DNA from: Haemonchus contortus
Lineage: Eukaryota; Nematoda; Chromadorea; Rhabditida; Trichostrongylidae
Length of the DNA: 64,000 bases
NCBI GenBank assembly: GCA_000469685.2
Contig: LS997565.1
Location: 23,637,272-23,701,271 of the forward strand
Direction: 5' to 3'
The position numbers and the translations under genes were made by a program. The notes beneath the pieces were generated by a model, which saw nothing but the letters and a program-made list of their open reading frames with translations, was not told the DNA's origin and ran no database searches. Within the stretch, counting starts at the first letter, position 1. Every line of letters begins with the position of its first letter. Of this stretch, positions 61,151 to 64,000 are shown in pieces.

Positions 61151-63610
61151 CAACTTCGTTAGCAGCTACACAACTAGTGGTTGTGTCAACAGTTACCTCC
61201 AGTTACCACAGCTCCTCAAGGATCGTTATATCTGCTCATATAATGCGGCATTAAGTCCTTTCATTACAAGTCAAGAAGAGCCAAGTAAGGATTCCGTGAC
61301 AACCTTAAAGAAGCTTCTCAGCGAACCGTTTGAAGAAGACTTTATGTGGGTGCAGAAATAGTTCAATTTGATTGCTGGGAACAAGCTTTTGGGTGAAATG
61401 ATTGGATGTTGACGATTCCTTCAAGTACTAAGACTGATGGGCTGTGGGCAGATTTTTCAAGCAGTGGCTGCCTTTTTCGTGAGCCAGGGGGAGGGAGGTC
61501 AATCGGACATTGGCAGCAGGTGTTGAATCCTAACGATGCATACCTCTGCTCTCTCACTTTATTCTTTTCGAAACTCATATGTTTGGTCTTTCTTGGAGTG
61601 ATTTTTGGACAGTGATATACATAGACGGATCAGAGCGCGTGACCCACTCCAGACAGAAGTGAGGTGGACCACTTCTTTCATGCTTACTTATTCTATTCCC
61701 TGATTTTTCGTGGCTTTTTGAACTTGTCTACGATCACAGCTGTATGAGGGGTCAACTGAGACGGGTTCACAGGGAAAAACTCAAATCTATTGAAGGATCT
61801 CGTCTCTTTGTCACTCTGTCTTTTACTTCCGGTGATTCGCCACTTCGGATCTGAACATCAAAGATCCTAGGTGGGCGCCTTCATTAGTCATGGGTAAGTA
61901 CCAGAATAAGCTAGCCACGAGCACCGCTATGAGATAAGCCACTTCAGAGCCAGGATAGGCCACCAAGTTGGGATCATCGTCCCGCCTCTGCCTTCATTGG
62001 GAAGAGTTGAGAGCGAACCCAGCTCTTCTACAAGTCATTACTGAAGGCGTGTATGCTCTAAAAGCCCTGCTTATTGTTACCTCATTGTTACCGCTCGAGT
62101 ACATCGCCGTTACGATGGTTACTGTCTGTGCGTATGTGTTTTTCAAGGAAGACGTACCGATAACGAGCTCACACGCGGTGCTGTGAAAGTTGCTGTACGT
62201 GTTCACGAGGCTACCGTAGTCCGTCCAGTGCGATGTTCTAAATGGCCAAGGTCTAATCTCTATTTGATCATTATCCCTTTTTCCGTCCCCCCAATTTTTC
62301 TGTGTACCTTTGAAGGCGTATCTTCTCTCCGCCCACTGTTTCATTATGGGCTGTGTCCCCCTGTGATTGTCGAGGATTATATCTTGTAACTTTGGGTATC
62401 ACTTTGTTGAACGCTATTTTCAAGCTCTTCAAAACTATTCTAACTGATAGAAAAGCCAGGCACAAGACTTCAGATTCCAAGGAATTCTCCTATCGCTTTT
62501 CTACTCTAAAAACCATAGTGATGCGTCTATGCCGTCATACCGTCGTTGTTAGGGAGAGGCCGCTGTTTACGCTTCATCTCATGCTCCTGTTATACAAGCT
62601 ATTACAGATATTATATGTATAATAATTGTAGTGACGTGGAGCTCTCCGAAGTACGAGTTCAAGCGAATAGCCCAGGTAAGAGTCAGATGGATAGGGCATT
62701 TGCCCTGCTACGGAGGTCCTAGGTCCAATACGCTCCTGTATCGACTCCTTCCTATGGTTTTCTCCTATTTGAATCATGCCAGTGCTCAGAAACTCGAACT
62801 ATGCGAAGCATGTTCCAATTACCCGATCGTCGCTCTCCATGAAAGTAAAAATATATGAAAGTTCAGGGTAAGGACAAGATGTTGTTACAATCTGGCTAGT
62901 ATGAGTATTCCCACATTTAATAGTGACTCTAATTAAGAAGAAGCCGTTTGTACCATCATCATCATCATCCGTGGGAGTGACGTGCCATTCAGGGCATGTA
63001 AACCTCATTACTAATATCATGTTTTATAGATTGCGCCACACACTGTTGTTGACTCCTTAGAATGATTAGCCTCGTGAATCAACGAGTGTCACTTAGCCGA
63101 TCAAACCATCTAGATGATGAGATGGCGAATATTGTACACATGTAAGCAAAATAATCTTCATGCTGCAGCATTCCGTAAGATAATCTGCAGCTTGAATTTG
63201 GACGACGCCTTCTGTATGATTGAAAAAAGCGATTATGTTTTTGCTAATACTGTTGGAATCCTTTTGGAGGCTGTACATTCTGGCGTGGGACAGACGGCAC
63301 ATGTGGGTGGTGGTGGCATCTGCAGTCGTGCCTTCAGCCTTTAGCCTCCAGCCTGACTGATAAGAGTTGGGGATTCCTAGCATTTTCTTTCTAAACTCCC
63401 CCTCTCTCTTTTCAAATTTCACATCTTCCATATGGCAGTGATGCATTTCTAGAGATTCTTTGAGTAGTGACCATTAATTCATCTGCTCGTTCACATACGT
63501 GATATATTCGGAGCCTTCTTTTCCTTCCGTCGTGCCTGGTAATTATCGTCGACAACGCATCCATGTGATTGTTCCGCATAGAACAACTTGCCCGAGCATT
63601 TCTACTGTTC
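61151..63610. other. no gene recognised; upstream region of the GPCR gene
   Basis: Minus-strand frames of 116-117 codons at 61994-62344 and 63093-63446 are compatible with chance. The 3' part should hold regulatory sequence for the receptor gene, but no defined site can be supported. Confidence 0.4.
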
Positions 63611-63626
63611 TGTGTATTGCAGTATC

Positions 63627-63993
63627 ATGGGGGAGTACGTAGACGATTCGTCGGAAAGCAGCTCATCATCCGAAGTTTCTGATATGCATTACGCCAAGGG
63701 TGTAATGACGATCGTCTACATTGCTGTGTTCATAATTGGAACCCCAGGGAATCTGTGGATCATCTTCAAACTTATCCAAGCCAGGTCAGTCAACATCGTC
63801 ACTTTCTGATTTCATATCACCATTGACCACCATGCGTTTCAGGCTTCTAAGCAAGGTCACTGTTGGGCTGACCATCTCGCAACGGTCAAGGATTTACATC
63901 TTTGCCCTCGCCTGCTCTGATCTCGTTTTATTGCTCACATTACCGCTCACCGCCAGTTATAATTACAAAGGAACATGGATCTTCGGAGAATTC
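63627..63993 (+). CDS. rhodopsin-family GPCR, first two exons (gene continues past the window)
   Basis: Exon 1 (63627-63784) starts MGEYVDDSS and encodes an acidic, serine-rich extracellular N terminus of about 24 residues. Transmembrane helix 1 follows with the GTPGN signature (asparagine 1.50). Exon 2 (63843-63993) joins in phase through AG|G to give arginine and encodes the first cytoplasmic loop. Helix 2 follows with LACSDL (aspartate 2.50) and a loop ending TWIFGEF before a GTGAGTG donor. The TW-FG pattern in the first extracellular loop is typical of peptide-receptor-like class A GPCRs. An acceptor (TGTATTGCAG) lies four bases before the ATG, pointing to trans-splicing or a 5'-UTR intron. 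Helices 3-7 lie outside the window. The ligand cannot be inferred; a somatostatin/allatostatin/opioid-like receptor is one possibility. Confidence 0.88.
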
Positions 63994-64000
63994 GTGAGTG

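Noticed and set aside
62955..62971. CAT-repeat microsatellite
   Set aside because: Only about five units; too short to be informative.
1..64000. CRISPR arrays, prokaryotic operons, riboswitches or integrated phage
   Set aside because: No regularly spaced repeats, Shine-Dalgarno-led gene strings or phage proteins; the spliced genes show a eukaryotic nuclear genome.

Overview
The window looks like nuclear DNA from a nematode, most likely a strongylid of the hookworm type. The evidence is one well-conserved gene split into 23 small exons, many introns of about 50-70 nt, acceptors close to TTTTCAG, and RTE- and CR1-type LINE relics resembling those of strongylid genomes. The species assignment is an inference. 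Most of the 64 kb is non-coding or decayed transposon DNA, and most reading frames in it are chance frames.

Layout. At 1.4-2.6 kb lies a broken CR1-like LINE, and at 4.12-4.26 kb a 138-bp near-perfect inverted repeat. From 10,636 to 24,383 on the + strand there is a complete V-ATPase subunit a gene. Its 23 exons sum to 2,622 nt, or 873 codons plus stop, and every splice phase agrees. Its introns hold SINEs, two terminal-inverted-repeat elements of one family and one of another, and an RTE-like LINE relic. The 24.6-33 kb stretch is mostly unexplained but contains the longest open frame of the window (212 codons, minus strand, 27,944-28,582). From 35 to 52 kb there are LINE relics on both strands, many SINE copies (densest at 47-49.7 kb), and an RTE relic carrying a DNA-element insertion with a target-site duplication. 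At 55.4-55.9 kb is a third copy of a Tc1-like MITE. The window ends inside a rhodopsin-family GPCR gene on the + strand (two exons, 63,627-63,993; the rest lies beyond the edge).

The main repeat finding is a tRNA-derived SINE family of about 295 bp with at least 15 full or partial copies on both strands. It has a pol III-like A box and B box, a conserved body and a tail of short TTTATCC units. Two copies keep clear target-site duplications (14 bp and 9 bp). A second tRNA-like repeat occurs as two direct copies at 47.8-48.2 kb.

The two host genes have no visible functional link. The V-ATPase subunit acts in proton pumping at membranes; the GPCR would be a cell-surface peptide or amine receptor. 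Transposon coordinates are approximate to about 10-20 bases unless a target-site duplication fixes them.
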